A stretch of DNA of 7,211 nucleotides. Source: Thermoplasmata archaeon. GTDB lineage: Archaea > Thermoplasmatota > E2 > UBA9212. The notes beneath the pieces were generated by a model. The model did not search any database and had not been told where the DNA came from. It saw only the letters and a list, made by a program, of their open reading frames with translations. Positions 6,854-7,211 of the stretch are shown piece after piece. The stretch is from assembly GCA_013329495.1 (NCBI GenBank), contig DUKC01000160.1, forward strand, positions 1-7,211, in the 5' to 3' direction. The position numbers and the translations under genes are program-made. Numbering within the stretch: the stretch's first letter is position 1; every line of letters starts with the position of its first letter.

Positions 6854-6951
6854 AAATCTGCGTTTACACAGCTGGGTGGAAATGCCTAAAATTCAAGTCA
6901 GGATTTCTTCACTGACCATTCGTTCATCCAATTATTTTGAGTGAATCAAAC

Positions 6952-7211
6952 CTATTTGTCGCCATACCTAGCTTTGGTCTTCTTAACAATATCCTCAATA
7001 GACCTAATCCCTTCTGCACACTCAAAAGTTGTCGGACCCACGCACTCATAAAAGGTGTTTAACATGAACTCTATGAAAGAAGACCATTCTTCTTTAGGCA
7101 CATTGACGGGAGTTATACCTTTTTCTATCCTAATTTTCCTGTTGAACCTTCCGTTGTATCCATCAACAACTCCCTGCAGTATTTTCAAGGAAGGTTCACC
7201 AACAATCAATG
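6952..7211 (-). CDS. Unrecognised protein, C-terminal 85 residues (cut by window edge)
   Basis: A minus-strand frame enters at the right edge and ends at TAG (complement of 6952-6954). The TTG at 7209-7207 is the first possible start inside the window, but the frame is open to the edge, so the gene very likely starts outside. The visible part is hydrophilic and soluble-looking, with a mix of basic (FNRKIRIEKG) and acidic segments, a central helix-like WSSFIEFMLNTFYECVG and an ending SIEDIVKKTKARYGDK. Two Cys residues (YECV, FECAE) are present but form no clear metal motif. I do not recognise the family. Codon choice (AGG, ATA, GGA) resembles the operon genes, and no other long frame covers this stretch, which supports a real gene. 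It converges on the operon and is not part of it. Confidence 0.6.
   Translation of the reverse strand, partial: LIVGEPSLKILQGVVDGYNGRFNRKIRIEKGITPVNVPKEEWSSFIEFMLNTFYECVGPTTFECAEGIRSIEDIVKKTKARYGDK

Larger units (their letters stand above)
6703..6951. other. Non-coding convergent gap with repeated CTGCGTT
   Basis: This 249-base gap lies between the SsnA gene and the convergent minus-strand gene. CTGCGTT occurs three times in the same orientation (6777-6783, 6834-6840, 6858-6864), the first two within ACTGCGTT, and the two inverted repeats listed separately lie among them. A CTTTAAAG palindrome (6717-6724) followed by CATAAATTTG could be a TATA-like element, but the match is weak. The only small open frame is 25 codons (GTG 6765 to TAA 6842), which I do not call as a gene. 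The rest shows nothing I can name. Confidence 0.4.

Overview
The window looks like a piece of an archaeal genome, perhaps a methanogen or Archaeoglobi-like euryarchaeon. That placement is an inference. It rests on a BRE/TATA-like promoter with almost no room for a leader, heavy use of AGA/AGG (Arg) and ATA (Ile) codons, a zinc-ribbon threonine-synthase-like protein, and ribosome binding sites of the GGTGAT type. No rRNA or tRNA gene is present to settle it.

Layout: (1) Bases 1-1393 hold the 3' part of an IS4/IS1634-type DDE transposase on the + strand. It starts outside the window and is split by a +1 frameshift in a run of six G (612-617). (2) Bases 1394-1541 are a short AT-rich gap with a hairpin, a small tandem repeat and a probable archaeal promoter. 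(3) Bases 1542-6702 carry four tightly packed + strand genes, probably one operon: a threonine-synthase-like PLP enzyme, an allantoinase/hydantoinase/dihydroorotase-family cyclic amidohydrolase, an NCS2 (nucleobase:cation symporter 2) permease with purine-type motifs, and an SsnA-like metal-dependent amidohydrolase. Gaps are 21 and 9 bases, followed by an 11-base overlap. (4) Bases 6703-6951 are non-coding and rich in small inverted and direct repeats. (5) From 6952 to the right edge lies the C-terminal end of an unrecognised minus-strand gene, convergent with the operon.

The gene set is the main point of interest. A PLP fold-type II lyase-like enzyme, a hydantoinase-like enzyme, SsnA and a xanthine/urate-type NCS2 permease also occur together in the E. 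coli yge-ygf-xdh region (ygeX, hyuA, ssnA, xanQ), which is linked to anaerobic purine catabolism. By analogy, the permease would import a purine or related heterocycle, the two amidohydrolases would open cyclic amide or amidine rings, and the PLP enzyme would process an amino-acid-like product with release of ammonia. The cluster lacks xanthine dehydrogenase, YgfK, YgeW, YgeY and carbamate kinase within this window, so the pathway is a hypothesis. The individual family assignments are much firmer than the pathway.
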